Of a DNA stretch of 64,000 nucleotides, positions 8,484-17,101 are shown piece by piece. This DNA is from JANWWM01 sp046719715 (GTDB taxonomy: Bacteria; Bacteroidota; Chlorobiia; Chlorobiales; Thermochlorobacteraceae), in NCBI GenBank assembly GCA_046719715.1, contig JBDNCJ010000001.1:1-64000 (forward strand). Direction: 5' to 3'. The notes below the pieces were generated by a model. That model did not search any database. It was not told the origin of the DNA and saw nothing but the letters and a program-made list of their open reading frames with translations. Every line of letters starts with the position of its first letter. Position 1 is the stretch's first letter. A program made the position numbers and the translations under genes.

Positions 8484-9917
8484 ATGATGAAAGAAGAAGA
8501 TGCGCTTAAAATTTCTCTGAGCATACCGCCGCCCGAGCGATACATTCGGGCGCGCACGCTCGCGCTTGAAAAACAACTCGCTGTTGCAGAACTCCCATTG
8601 CAACGAGCCGAACTCTTGCTTGAACTCGGCTGGGAACTCAAAGTGGGAAATACGCAACTCGCGCTCTCCCTTGCCGAAGAAGCCTCTATGATTTGTGAGC
8701 AAGACGATTCCCAAAGCGCGCAATACCACAAAGCAATGAGCGCATGCCTCATGGGCTACTGCTACCGATACCTTTCTGATTATGCCGCCGCTCACGCCGT
8801 TTCGGAGCAATCCTTCACGCAATTTGAACTGTTGAATCGACCGCACGGCAAAGCGATATGCCTCACCAACATTGGATATGTGTGCCTGCACCTGGGCAAA
8901 TGGACGGAGGCGTGCGAGTATTTCCAAAAAGCCCTCAGAGTGCACACCGAGATGAACAACAGACTCGGCATCGCTGAAAACCTCATCGCGCTGGGACGCA
9001 CACACATGGAAGAATTCTTGCAAACTCGCGAGCAACAAACCTTAGCACAAGCGACTAACTACCTCTACTCGGCACACGATTATGCTGAACAACTTGACTC
9101 CAAACAAACCCTCGCACTCGTAGCATTCGTGCTCTCGGAAACTTACAAGGTGATGCAGAACTACCGCAAAGCCTTTGAATATCATGAAGAATACGCGCAT
9201 CTGTGGGAAAAATTTTTAAGCCAAGAAAGTGAACTGCGACTTCAACTAACGGAAGAGCGATTCATATCGGAGCGTGAACGACAAGCCCTCGAGATATATC
9301 GTCTTAAAACCGTTGAACTCGTAGAGGCGCAAGAAGAGCTTAAACTGTTGGTAGAAGCCCTTCAACAAGCCGACCGGCGGCAATCGGAACTGCTCACCCA
9401 ACTCGCCGAAAAAAACGCCGAACTCGAGCGCATTGCAAAAGAAGACGTGCTCACAGGGCTGTGCAACCGACGCTACATCGACCAAATCATGCAACAAGCC
9501 TTTCAGGAAGCACAGTCTCACGGCGGAAGATTAACGATTGGCATTTTAGACCTCGACCACTTCAAAAAAATCAACGACCAATTCTCCCACCAAATTGGCG
9601 ACGAAGTATTGAGAACAGTGGCGCAACTGATGAAAACCAGAATCGGTAGAGAAGGCATTGCTGGACGTTATGGCGGCGAGGAATTTGTCTTGGTTTTCGC
9701 CAACGCATCGCTTGAGCGCGCGGCGTTGGTCGCCGATACGGTGCGTCGCGCCGTCGAGACGCACGATTGGGCATCTATTCACCCCGAATTGACGGTAACG
9801 CTCAGCATCGGGCTTTGCGCCGATACCTCGCTCCCATCTTTTGAAAAGATGATTGCACAAGCAGACGAAAAACTCTACGAAGCCAAGAAAAACGGACGCA
9901 ATCAAATCCGCTATTGA
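8484..9917 (+). CDS. TPR-containing diguanylate cyclase (GGDEF)
   Basis: The open frame begins at TTG 8466, but ATG 8484 or 8487 is a more natural start. No convincing ribosome site is seen for any of them. Residues about 20-260 form TPR-type helical repeats (for example ICLTNIGYVCLHLGKWTEA). A coiled coil (about 255-315) leads into a C-terminal GGDEF domain with DVLTGLCNRRYID and the active-site loop RYGGEEF at about residue 397. The RxxD inhibitory site expected just upstream of the loop is absent. It likely makes cyclic di-GMP in the cytoplasm in response to protein-protein contacts. It may be functionally linked to the sensor kinase and receiver upstream. Confidence 0.85.
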   Translation: MMKEEDALKISLSIPPPERYIRARTLALEKQLAVAELPLQRAELLLELGWELKVGNTQLALSLAEEASMICEQDDSQSAQYHKAMSACLMGYCYRYLSDYAAAHAVSEQSFTQFELLNRPHGKAICLTNIGYVCLHLGKWTEACEYFQKALRVHTEMNNRLGIAENLIALGRTHMEEFLQTREQQTLAQATNYLYSAHDYAEQLDSKQTLALVAFVLSETYKVMQNYRKAFEYHEEYAHLWEKFLSQESELRLQLTEERFISERERQALEIYRLKTVELVEAQEELKLLVEALQQADRRQSELLTQLAEKNAELERIAKEDVLTGLCNRRYIDQIMQQAFQEAQSHGGRLTIGILDLDHFKKINDQFSHQIGDEVLRTVAQLMKTRIGREGIAGRYGGEEFVLVFANASLERAALVADTVRRAVETHDWASIHPELTVTLSIGLCADTSLPSFEKMIAQADEKLYEAKKNGRNQIRY

Positions 9918-9927
9918 CGCTCAAATC

Positions 9928-10335
9928 TTATTGACCGTTCAAAACTTCAACGCGCACGCGCACCACGCCCGATTGCACCATGTCAATGGCTTTTGCGCCA
10001 GCGAGCGACAAGTCAATAATTCTCCCTTTGGTGTTCTTTGGCATTCGGTCGTTAATTCGAACCACAACACTTTTGCGATTTTCAAGATTCGTAACGCGCA
10101 CCGGTGTCCCCAACGGCAAATCGACACTTGCCGCCGTCAATTTGTTCATGTCATAAGTCTCTCCGCTTGCCGTTTTCCTGCCGTGAAATTCGTCTGCGTA
10201 GTAGGTCGCCATGCCTTCTTTGGCGTTGCTCGCCGACAGGGGCGACGACTCGGAACGCTCGCCGTAGCGCACGACCGATTGACACGACGAAAGAAGCATC
10301 ACGATAAAAATGAAAAGAATGGAAATGCACTTCAT
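9928..10335 (-). CDS. RlpA-like septal-ring lipoprotein
   Basis: Starting at ATG 10333-10335, this 135-residue protein has a lipoprotein signal (MKCISILF...MLLSSC) and a double-psi beta-barrel of the RlpA type: GMATYYADEFHGRKTASGE, then PLGTPVRVTNL, INDRMP and the closing RIIDLSLAGAKAI motif. RlpA proteins in proteobacteria cleave glycan strands lacking stem peptides. The C-terminal SPOR domain found in E. coli RlpA is missing, so this is the short form. The gene is divergent from bioY, with 87 bp between the starts, and convergent with the diguanylate cyclase. Confidence 0.85.
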   Translation of the reverse strand: MKCISILFIFIVMLLSSCQSVVRYGERSESSPLSASNAKEGMATYYADEFHGRKTASGETYDMNKLTAASVDLPLGTPVRVTNLENRKSVVVRINDRMPKNTKGRIIDLSLAGAKAIDMVQSGVVRVRVEVLNGQ

Positions 10336-10422
10336 ATTTGAGACGAGCATTTGAAATACGCAAAGCAACTTGTATCTTCAACTTCACCATTGAAGTTAAA
10401 AAATCTCAATTTCTCAATCTCG

Positions 10423-10986
10423 ATGAAAGCAACGATTTATCAACCTTTTTCAGGCATAAAACCGCTCGGGTATTCCGTCCTCTTTGCCGCACTTACCGCA
10501 CTTGCCGCTTGGGTGGAAGTTCCGATGTTTCCCGTTCCAATGACGATGCAGACTTGCGCCGTGCTTCTTTCGGGCGCACTCTTGGGTGCGCGTTGGGGCT
10601 TCGTGAGCCAAGTGATGTATCTCGCGGGCGGCATCTTTCTCCCGATTTATGCCGGCGGCGCAATGGGCGTTTCAACACTCTTCGGCGCAACGGGCGGATA
10701 CCTGTTTTCATTTCCGATAGCCGCATTTCTTACAGGTCTCGCACTTCGCTCGGCAACGATTGAAACCTCACTCTACGCACTATTCGCGCGCGTCTTCGCC
10801 GTCAGTTTGGTGATTATGATTTTCGGCACGATTTGGCTTCAAGTCGCGTTGAATCTTTCGCTCGTTCAAGCCGTTTCAGTGGGCTTCGTTCCGTTCATCA
10901 TCGGCGATGCGATAAAGTGCATGCTGGTGGTTGCAATTGTCAAAGCCGACAAGTGGATTTCAACGCATAAGCCGAACCTGTTTTGA
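10423..10986 (+). CDS. bioY: BioY biotin transporter S component
   Basis: A 187-residue integral membrane protein with about six hydrophobic segments and the BioY signature: VPMFPVPMTMQT near residue 37, GALLGARWG and YLAGGIFLPIYAGG. BioY is the substrate-binding S component of an energy-coupling-factor importer for biotin. No EcfA or EcfT genes are adjacent, so it must use shared energising components or act alone. The ATG at 10423 is preferred over the upstream in-frame ATG at 10351, which would overlap the divergent rlpA promoter region. Biotin import fits the presence of the biotin-dependent accB/accC system at 55.9-57.8 kb. Confidence 0.9.
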   Translation: MKATIYQPFSGIKPLGYSVLFAALTALAAWVEVPMFPVPMTMQTCAVLLSGALLGARWGFVSQVMYLAGGIFLPIYAGGAMGVSTLFGATGGYLFSFPIAAFLTGLALRSATIETSLYALFARVFAVSLVIMIFGTIWLQVALNLSLVQAVSVGFVPFIIGDAIKCMLVVAIVKADKWISTHKPNLF

Positions 10987-11048
10987 CTCGAGACGAACTT
11001 TGAATTTTTTTTAATCTTCACTAACTCTAATCATAAAGGAGACAAAAT

Positions 11049-11420
11049 ATGGCGGAAGTCATGGAAGCAACGGCGACAAGTATTTTGACCGAATCGCTCA
11101 TCACGCTCACCGCAGGTGCGGCGGCGGAAGTCAACCGTATTATGGCAGAAAATAAAATTCCAGAAGGCTATAAACTGCGCGTCGGCGTTACAGGCGGCGG
11201 CTGTTCGGGGCTTTCCTATGCGCTCGGCTTCGACCAGCCCAAAGAAAACGACGAGCAATTCATCAGCAACGGCGTTGAAATTTTGTTGGATAAACGCCAC
11301 GCGATTTACCTCTCCGGAACCGTTGTGGATTATCAAGACGGTCTGCAAGGACGCGGATTTACGTTCAACAATCCCAACGCACAAAAGACTTGCGGTTGCG
11401 GCAGTTCGTTTTCGGCTTAA
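11049..11420 (+). CDS. A-type iron-sulfur carrier (IscA/ErpA/SufA family)
   Basis: A 123-residue HesB/IscA-family protein. The three conserved cluster-binding cysteines are present: C52 in GGGCSGLSY, and C115 and C117 in TCGCGSSF. Length is typical, apart from a slightly long N-terminus. These carriers pass Fe-S clusters to apo-proteins; possible clients here are the Rieske protein and dehydrogenases. The ribosome site is strong (AAAGGAGACA before the ATG). The gene stands alone and is followed by a clear terminator. Sequence alone cannot separate the IscA, SufA and ErpA subtypes. Confidence 0.92.
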   Translation: MAEVMEATATSILTESLITLTAGAAAEVNRIMAENKIPEGYKLRVGVTGGGCSGLSYALGFDQPKENDEQFISNGVEILLDKRHAIYLSGTVVDYQDGLQGRGFTFNNPNAQKTCGCGSSFSA

Positions 11421-11437
11421 TTGTTTAAGGTCAATGC

Positions 11438-11470
11438 AAAAGGCGACTTCAAACGAAGTCGCCTTTTTCT
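11438..11470 (+). terminator. Rho-independent terminator after the Fe-S carrier gene
   Basis: A near-perfect stem AAGGCGACTTC / GAAGTCGCCTT with a 4-base loop is followed by a T run (TTTTTCTTT). It begins 18 bp after the stop codon. Confidence 0.9.
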
Positions 11471-11517
11471 TTCGATGTCGTATCTTTGCGCGTTACGAAC
11501 TTCAACTCATACCATCA

Positions 11518-12360
11518 ATGAAAACCATTGCTCATCTCATCTTACCTGCTCTTGTTATCATGATGCTCGTCGGTTGCAACGACGAAAAAAAGCAACTTGA
11601 AACGCTCCTCAAAACATCGCAACAAGTTACTGACTCGCTCAATGCCGTCATTCAGGAAGAATATGAAAAGCGCGAACGATTAGCACGAGAATTAGATGAG
11701 CTCGACACCTACACGAAAGGCTTGGGCGTGAATTTGGCGGCGGAAAAAGACCCGGAAAAACAACAGAACACGATTGAGCGCATCAAAGAGGCGGCGAACA
11801 CACTCAAATCCCAAAAGGAGAAAATCGGACAACTGACTGCCAAAGTCGCTCGCCTTGAAAAAAAACTTGAAGAAGTCTCGATGGAGAACGAGCGGCTCAA
11901 AGGGCAGATTGCCAAACTTTCGGGCGAGAACCTTGCGCTGCGCAACAAAGTTGACAGCCTCAACCGCGTTACGGCGAGCTTGAAGTCGCGCCTCGCTGAA
12001 GCCGTTGCCTCAGCCAATACCCAGCGCGAAAAACTCAATACAGGGTTCTACATCATGGGCGGCACAGGATTCTTGCGCGACAACGGCGTCTTGGAGCGTC
12101 GCGGTCCTTTCGGCAACGCCTACAACCCGAATTTCAATCCATCACAAAATCGCAATGTGCGGCGCATTGATATTTCGCAAACATCTGAAATCGAAGTGCC
12201 AGCACCAAAGAGCGACGTCGTAATCTGGTCGCCACACGTGCGTAGCAGTTATGAAGTCGTTGAAAAATCGGGCGAGCGCAATAAATCCATCTTGCGCATT
12301 CTCAACCCCGATGAATTTTGGCAAACCGCCAAAGTGCTTGCCATTGGCACAGAAGGATAA
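11518..12360 (+). CDS. Coiled-coil lipoprotein of unknown function
   Basis: The reading frame is open far upstream through the Fe-S carrier gene in another frame, but the gene starts at ATG 11518. There it has a lipoprotein signal peptide (MKTIAHLI...MLVGC, lipidated Cys about residue 19). The 280-residue protein then forms a long charged coiled coil (about 22-175) with heptad-like leucines (KIGQLTAKVARLEKKLEEV). It ends in a small globular C-terminal region (FYIMGGTGFLRDNGVLERRG onward). This is a membrane-anchored periplasmic rod with a cap. Such proteins occur widely in Bacteroidetes/Chlorobi without an assigned role. Confidence 0.75.
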   Translation: MKTIAHLILPALVIMMLVGCNDEKKQLETLLKTSQQVTDSLNAVIQEEYEKRERLARELDELDTYTKGLGVNLAAEKDPEKQQNTIERIKEAANTLKSQKEKIGQLTAKVARLEKKLEEVSMENERLKGQIAKLSGENLALRNKVDSLNRVTASLKSRLAEAVASANTQREKLNTGFYIMGGTGFLRDNGVLERRGPFGNAYNPNFNPSQNRNVRRIDISQTSEIEVPAPKSDVVIWSPHVRSSYEVVEKSGERNKSILRILNPDEFWQTAKVLAIGTEG

Positions 12361-12401
12361 CGCTCGCACGCCTACACCGATTGTAAATTGCTTATCTTAT
12401 G

Positions 12402-12434
12402 AGCCTGAACTGCAAACCGTTCGGGCTTTTCATT
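12402..12434 (+). terminator. Probable terminator after the coiled-coil lipoprotein gene
   Basis: The stem AGCCTGAAC / GTTCGGGCT (one G-T pair, 8-base loop) is followed by TTTTCATTTTT. It lies about 40 bp after the stop codon and just ahead of the bestrophin-like gene's ribosome site. Confidence 0.7.
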
Positions 12435-12448
12435 TTTGAGGTGATACG

Positions 12449-13399
12449 ATGATTCAATACGACAGCAAAATTTGGTTCGGGTTTTTATTCAACTTCCGAA
12501 CGGGGCAGTTGCGTCGACTTCTGCCGAGTATATTGATTATGGCGAGTTTCACCGCCGTTGTTTGCTATTTGGATTTGGTGAAAGGGCTTTACAAACTTGA
12601 AATGCCGCTCACGGTGCATACCTTGATGGGCGTTGTGCTCGGTCTGGTGCTTGTCTTTCGCACCAACACGGCATATGAGCGGTGGTGGGAAGGGCGAAAA
12701 CTTTTCGGCGCACTCGTCAATGCGTCTCGCAACCTCGCCGTAAAACTCGATGCGTTTTTAGAGCCGTCTGCATTTGAGCCGCGATACTTCTTTGCAAACA
12801 CCATTTCCGCCTTTGCCATTCTTTTACCGAAACACTTACGCGACACAATTTCAAGCGACGATTTGGACATTCTCGACGAGGCATATCGCGAAATTGTTGC
12901 CCACGCCAAGCATAAGCCGCTTGCCGTGATACGAGTAATTATCAATCGAGTTCAAACCCTCCGCACGGAAGGCAAGTTGAGCATGGAACAGTTTATTTCG
13001 CTCTCTCAAAACTTAAACGAACTTGTCGACGCACTGGGCGGAATGGAACGCATCAAAAAAACGCCAATTCCGTTTTCATATGCCATGCTCATCAAACGCT
13101 TTATTGCAGGATATGTGTTTTCGCTTCCTTTCGGATTGATTCACGATTTTGGCTGGGCGGCAGTGGTCATTGTGCCGTTTATTTTCTACGTCATGGTCGG
13201 CATTGAGGTCATCGCCGAAGCGATTGAAAACCCATTCGGAACCGATAAAGACGATTTGCCAACAGACGACATAGCGCAAAATATCATGCGCAACGTCAAA
13301 GAAATTTTAAGCTCCGCTTACGGCGAGCCCGTTCAAGAAAAACTTGAAGGTGAAATTTTTCAAGTAACAAAAACAACAGTATCTCAAAAGACGACCTAA
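12449..13399 (+). CDS. Bestrophin-family ion channel (UPF0187)
   Basis: A 316-residue membrane protein with the bacterial bestrophin signature FRTNTAYERWWEGRKLFG (about residues 70-87) and four hydrophobic segments (about 26-46, 52-70, 208-230, 235-255). The C-terminal ENPFGTDKDDLP matches the family motif in which acidic residues follow NPFG. Bacterial bestrophins are pentameric channels, mostly cation-selective in the cases studied. A very good ribosome site (GAGGTGAT) precedes the ATG. The MFS gene follows 19 bp after the stop, so the two may be cotranscribed. Confidence 0.88.
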   Translation: MIQYDSKIWFGFLFNFRTGQLRRLLPSILIMASFTAVVCYLDLVKGLYKLEMPLTVHTLMGVVLGLVLVFRTNTAYERWWEGRKLFGALVNASRNLAVKLDAFLEPSAFEPRYFFANTISAFAILLPKHLRDTISSDDLDILDEAYREIVAHAKHKPLAVIRVIINRVQTLRTEGKLSMEQFISLSQNLNELVDALGGMERIKKTPIPFSYAMLIKRFIAGYVFSLPFGLIHDFGWAAVVIVPFIFYVMVGIEVIAEAIENPFGTDKDDLPTDDIAQNIMRNVKEILSSAYGEPVQEKLEGEIFQVTKTTVSQKTT

Positions 13400-13418
13400 C
13401 TTCGGTTTAATCTTAATA

Positions 13419-14687
13419 ATGACCACTTCTTCTCACCATGCTTCTTCCAAACGCGAATGGCTCTTGCTCTTCGTCTTAGTCTCGGTTCAATTCACGCACG
13501 TCTTGGATTTTGTAATCATGATGCCGCTTGGACCGCAACTGATGCGCGTCTTCGACATTTCGCCGCAAGAATTTGGATTCATCGTTTCCTCTTACACGTT
13601 CAGCGCGGGTGTTACGGGATTTTTGAGCGCATTTATCATCGATAAATTCGATAGACGCACCGCACTGCTGTTCCTTTATTTCGGTTTTACGATTGGAACA
13701 TTTCTCTGCGGAATTGCGCCGACATATCTCATGCTCATGCTGGCGCGAATTGTCGCAGGCGGATTCGGCGGCGTGCTGGGCGCGCTCATCTTCGCGGTCA
13801 TTGGCGACTGTATTCCTGAACACAGGCGCGGCGCGGCTACTGGCACAGTAATGAGCGCGTTTTCCATCGCTTCCGTTGCTGGCGTGCCACTCGGACTTTA
13901 TCTCGCCAATCATTTCGGCTGGCATGTGCCTTTTTTCATGCTTGCCGCATTGAGCACACTTGCGCTCGCACTTGCCTACAAAGAACTGCCAAGCATGCGC
14001 GCACACTTGCAAACCCATACAACCCCCGAAACACCCATAGAAGCCTTGCGAAAACTTTACGCGCTCGTCTCTACGCCCAACCACCTCAACGCGCTGGTGT
14101 TTATGGTCGTTTTAATGGTGGGCGGATTTACGGTCATTCCTTACATCAGTCCCTATTTCGTGTCGAATGTCGGCATGAGCGAATCGGAACTGCCGCTCAT
14201 TTATTTTTTCGGCGGCGCGGCGACCATTTTCACCTCGCGCTTCATCGGGAAACTCTCCGACAAATTCGGTAAAGCCAAAATGTTTACAGTAATGTCGTTC
14301 AGTTCGATGGTTATCATTTACGCCATTACCCACGTGCCGCAAGTACCGCTTGTGCTTGCGCTGGTGATTACAACGCTGTTTATGATTACGATGAATGGTC
14401 GCTTTGTGCCTGCTGTCGCCTTGGTTACATCGAGCGTCGACCCGAAATCGCGTGGAAGTTTTATGAGCATCAATTCGTCGGCGCAACAACTGGCTTCTGG
14501 CGCATCAAGCTTTGTGGCAGGATTGATTGTCGGCAAAGCATCAGACGGAACCATGACGAACTACAACCTTGTCGGCTTACTTGCCATTGCCGCAACGGTG
14601 CTCTGTTTGTTTTTAGTCAGGCGGATTAAAATGGTTGAAGAAGTCGCCTTACCCAGTCCACCTGAACCAGCCTTAGCAGAAGAATAG
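13419..14687 (+). CDS. MFS transporter (DHA1-type, probable drug exporter)
   Basis: A 422-residue protein with about 12 hydrophobic segments and classic MFS signatures: the loop 2-3 motif as IIDKFDRRTALL (about residue 70), ARIVAGGFGGVLGALIF in TM4, and the repeated loop GKLSDKFGKAKM in the second half. This is the DHA1 proton-antiport layout, with closest resemblance to sugar or drug effluxers of the AraJ/YdhP kind. The substrate cannot be read from the sequence. It follows the bestrophin gene in the same direction and converges with the lipoprotein gene 4 bp from its stop. Confidence 0.88.
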   Translation: MTTSSHHASSKREWLLLFVLVSVQFTHVLDFVIMMPLGPQLMRVFDISPQEFGFIVSSYTFSAGVTGFLSAFIIDKFDRRTALLFLYFGFTIGTFLCGIAPTYLMLMLARIVAGGFGGVLGALIFAVIGDCIPEHRRGAATGTVMSAFSIASVAGVPLGLYLANHFGWHVPFFMLAALSTLALALAYKELPSMRAHLQTHTTPETPIEALRKLYALVSTPNHLNALVFMVVLMVGGFTVIPYISPYFVSNVGMSESELPLIYFFGGAATIFTSRFIGKLSDKFGKAKMFTVMSFSSMVIIYAITHVPQVPLVLALVITTLFMITMNGRFVPAVALVTSSVDPKSRGSFMSINSSAQQLASGASSFVAGLIVGKASDGTMTNYNLVGLLAIAATVLCLFLVRRIKMVEEVALPSPPEPALAEE

Positions 14688-14691
14688 TGGG

Positions 14692-15303
14692 TTACTTTTG
14701 CTTCTCTGCCAATGCCACGCCCTCATCAAGTCGCTTTTGATTAAGATATTCAAGTAAAATCGTTGGTGGCTTTTTCCCAATTTTAACCAGTGCTAAAACG
14801 ATTTCGTCGCCATTCAGAAAGCGATAAACCATTCTTCCGGTTGATTCGGTGAGAATGGATTTAAGGTCGTATTGCGCGCAAATGAGACTATCAAGCCGTT
14901 TGAACTGCTCATCGGTTTTTTCGTTGCCCTCAAAAATAACCTGCACAAAATATAGTCCGATTGAATTGAGCGAATCAGCGCGGACAGAATCGCCAAAAGC
15001 AAATGCCCACGAAGCAACACGCATGCCGTAAAGCGAACCGCCTTTGAAGTGCAGTTCAGGCGTGACGAACGTTTTTTCGTGTTGAGAATCGGTGCGGACA
15101 TTTTCGCGCGCCAGCATTGTTTGAACAATCGCCGTTTTGCGCGTGCCCCATTTGAAGAAGAGTTCTCCGCCGAATGCGCCGGGCAGTTCTTTCCCTGTCT
15201 CTTGTGCCATCTCAATGTTGCGCGGCTTGCAGGCAGTCATTGTGCACAAAAGCGTTGTAAGTATGAGAGCAAATCGCGCCCAACAAAGAAGCGGTTGGTT
15301 CAT
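14692..15303 (-). CDS. Lipoprotein of unknown function
   Basis: A 203-residue protein with a lipoprotein signal (FALILTTLLCTMTAC, Cys at about 25), followed by a mixed alpha/beta domain. No family was recognised. The mature part includes KWGTRKTAIVQTMLARENV, typical of a protein that compares the size or slope of a bound segment, but this is not a known motif. It starts 3 bp after the stop of the M28 peptidase gene, so it is translated from the same message and probably acts in the same compartment. Confidence 0.6.
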   Translation of the reverse strand: MNQPLLCWARFALILTTLLCTMTACKPRNIEMAQETGKELPGAFGGELFFKWGTRKTAIVQTMLARENVRTDSQHEKTFVTPELHFKGGSLYGMRVASWAFAFGDSVRADSLNSIGLYFVQVIFEGNEKTDEQFKRLDSLICAQYDLKSILTESTGRMVYRFLNGDEIVLALVKIGKKPPTILLEYLNQKRLDEGVALAEKQK

Positions 15304-15306
15304 CGG

Positions 15307-16797
15307 CTACTTGGCGTAAAGTTTTTTTCCAACAGATTCATATTTGTCGCCCGCTTTCCATTGCGGTGCAGAAGGGTTATCGGCAATGCGTCGCGCCGTG
15401 TGAATAAAGGCTTTGACAAATCGATGAAAATAGGCGAAGTCAAAATTCTCGTCGGCTTCGTCTGCGGCTTGATGATAAAATCGATTAATCGCCTCATCAA
15501 ACGCGCGAAAGCCGGGGCTGAATGTTGGTGCGGGAATTCCCTTTCGCGCAAAGCTGACATTGTCGGAACGGTCAAAAAGATTTTGTTCGGGTGCAGGGTC
15601 TTGAACGGCAGTAAGCCCAATGGCTTTGCATGCATCGAGAATATCTTGCTCGGCAGTGGTTCGTTCTAAGCCGATAACGGTTACGATGCTTGTATCGTTG
15701 TAGCCTGCGCCGTCAATGTTAAGATTGAAGACGATTTTATTCAATGGAACAAGCGGATGTTCAGCGTAGTATTGGCTTCCCAAGAGTCCCATTTCTTCGC
15801 CCGTGCATGCAAGCAAAAGAAGGCTTCGCTTAGGTGGGGCTTCGCTGAAAATGCGTGCGGCGCAAAGTAAAGCCGTTGTGCCCATGGCGTTATCGCGCGC
15901 GCCGTTGTAAATGGAATCGGTTGAGTTTGGTGTTGGTTTAATGCCGATGTGGTCGTAGTGTGCTGAGAGCATGACGAACTCGTCTTTCAACTTCGGGTCT
16001 GTGCCTTCAATAACGCCAACGACATTGTTTGAACTTACTTTTTGCTCTTTGTATCCATCGGTTTGAAGGGTCGCGTTGAGATTCTTTTGCGCTTGAATGA
16101 GCATGCGAATGTCAGAAGTCTCGTCGTTGAGGAGCACATGGACAAATGCGGGTTGTGCTGCGGTTCCGTCGTCCAACGAGAGATTCTCGCCGCCGAAAAA
16201 TTGTTTGAGCCGTGCAAAGGGAAACCCAAATCGGTAAAGTTCAATCAACGCCAGTGCGCCTTTGGCTTTGGCGGCGTCTTGCTTTTGCTTGAACGCGCCG
16301 AAGAGTTGGCGAGGTGAGTCTTCTTCCGATGTGCCGACACGTGCGACTACAATTTTGCCTTTTACATCAAGGCCGTTGTAATCGTCGCGTCCGCTTGCAC
16401 TATCCACGATGCCAAAACCGACGTAGGCAATTGGCGCCGAAAGGTTAAGTGAATCGCCAGAGAGCAAAAGCATATCATCGTTGGTGAAAACTTGATTGAC
16501 ACGTTTTGATGTGAGCGTCAGCGAGAGCTGCTTCGGCGGTATGCGTTTAATGAATGAAATCGGCTGAAAGTAATTGGGAGTAAGCGGCTTAACGCCATAG
16601 CGTTGAAACTGTGTGGCAATGTATCGTGCGGCGACGTTGTTGCCGTGTTCGCCCGTCATGCGTCCTTCCAATTCGTCAGAAGCAAGAAACTTGATGTGCG
16701 ACGACGGCTCGGCAATCGGAAGCTTGGTTTCGGGAAGCGGTTGCGCGGAAAGTGCGGCGGAAAAAAGAACGAAGACGGAAAGAATGGTCAATCGCAT
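15307..16797 (-). CDS. M28-family metallopeptidase with PA domain (exported)
   Basis: Translated from ATG 16795-16797, the 496-residue protein has a signal peptide (MRLTILSVFVLFSAALSAQP) followed by a zinc-dependent M28 aminopeptidase domain interrupted by a PA domain (about residues 90-215, including GKIVVARVG). Metal and catalytic residues are recognisable: SAHYDHIG (His), RDNAMGTTAL (Asp), CTGEEMGLLGS (two Glu) and NLNIDGAG (Asp). It should act in the periplasm or outside, trimming peptides. That could supply the peptide-binding lipoprotein encoded at 808-2562, though this link is inference. An upstream extension of the frame to 16995 lacks a sensible start. Confidence 0.88.
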   Translation of the reverse strand: MRLTILSVFVLFSAALSAQPLPETKLPIAEPSSHIKFLASDELEGRMTGEHGNNVAARYIATQFQRYGVKPLTPNYFQPISFIKRIPPKQLSLTLTSKRVNQVFTNDDMLLLSGDSLNLSAPIAYVGFGIVDSASGRDDYNGLDVKGKIVVARVGTSEEDSPRQLFGAFKQKQDAAKAKGALALIELYRFGFPFARLKQFFGGENLSLDDGTAAQPAFVHVLLNDETSDIRMLIQAQKNLNATLQTDGYKEQKVSSNNVVGVIEGTDPKLKDEFVMLSAHYDHIGIKPTPNSTDSIYNGARDNAMGTTALLCAARIFSEAPPKRSLLLLACTGEEMGLLGSQYYAEHPLVPLNKIVFNLNIDGAGYNDTSIVTVIGLERTTAEQDILDACKAIGLTAVQDPAPEQNLFDRSDNVSFARKGIPAPTFSPGFRAFDEAINRFYHQAADEADENFDFAYFHRFVKAFIHTARRIADNPSAPQWKAGDKYESVGKKLYAK

Positions 16798-16860
16798 GGT
16801 CGTAAATCGCCAAAGGGCGAATGTTAATTTTGAAAAGTCGGAATATAATTCTCGTGTGAA

Positions 16861-17049
16861 ATGAAAAAAATCAAATGTCCGCGTTGTTTTCAAACGAAAT
16901 CGGAAAAAGCTTTCAAGCAAGGCAAGCTGAACTACGAGTGGTGCAATGAGTGTCGTGAGAAATTTGAGCGTGCGCGTCGCAAAGAGATTGAGCAAAAAAT
17001 TTTAGCCGAACTTTCATCGCATGGCTTACTTCGCAAAAAAGTGATGTAA
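16861..17049 (+). CDS. Tiny zinc-ribbon protein
   Basis: A 62-residue protein with two Cys pairs, CPRC (residues 6-9) and CNEC (28-31), spaced like a zinc ribbon. A highly charged helix follows (KFERARRKEIEQKILAEL). A TATAAT box at 16844-16849 lies only 11 bp before the ATG and no ribosome site is visible, so the message may be leaderless. It is divergent from the peptidase gene (63 bp) and followed by a terminator. Small CxxC-CxxC proteins can be nucleic-acid or protein-binding factors. The role is unknown. Confidence 0.7.
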   Translation: MKKIKCPRCFQTKSEKAFKQGKLNYEWCNECREKFERARRKEIEQKILAELSSHGLLRKKVM

Positions 17050-17054
17050 AATGA

Positions 17055-17080
17055 AAAAGGCGTTCGAGTGAACGCCTTCT
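17055..17080. terminator. Bidirectional terminator between the zinc-ribbon and PAS genes
   Basis: A perfect 9-bp stem AAGGCGTTC / GAACGCCTT with loop GAGT lies between two convergent stops. Read on the minus strand it is followed by TTTTTC, so it should end the PAS transcript. The plus-strand tail is weaker. Confidence 0.85.
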
Positions 17081-17101
17081 GAAAATTTTTCAACTTGGGG
17101 C

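Noticed and set aside
10338..10763. Plus-strand frame of 141 codons over the start of bioY
   Set aside because: It is a different frame from bioY, Arg-rich and without motifs, and would overlap a well-supported gene.
13476..14084. Minus-strand frame of 202 codons inside the MFS gene
   Set aside because: It is antisense to a well-supported transporter and its product is unusually rich in His, Arg and Glu.
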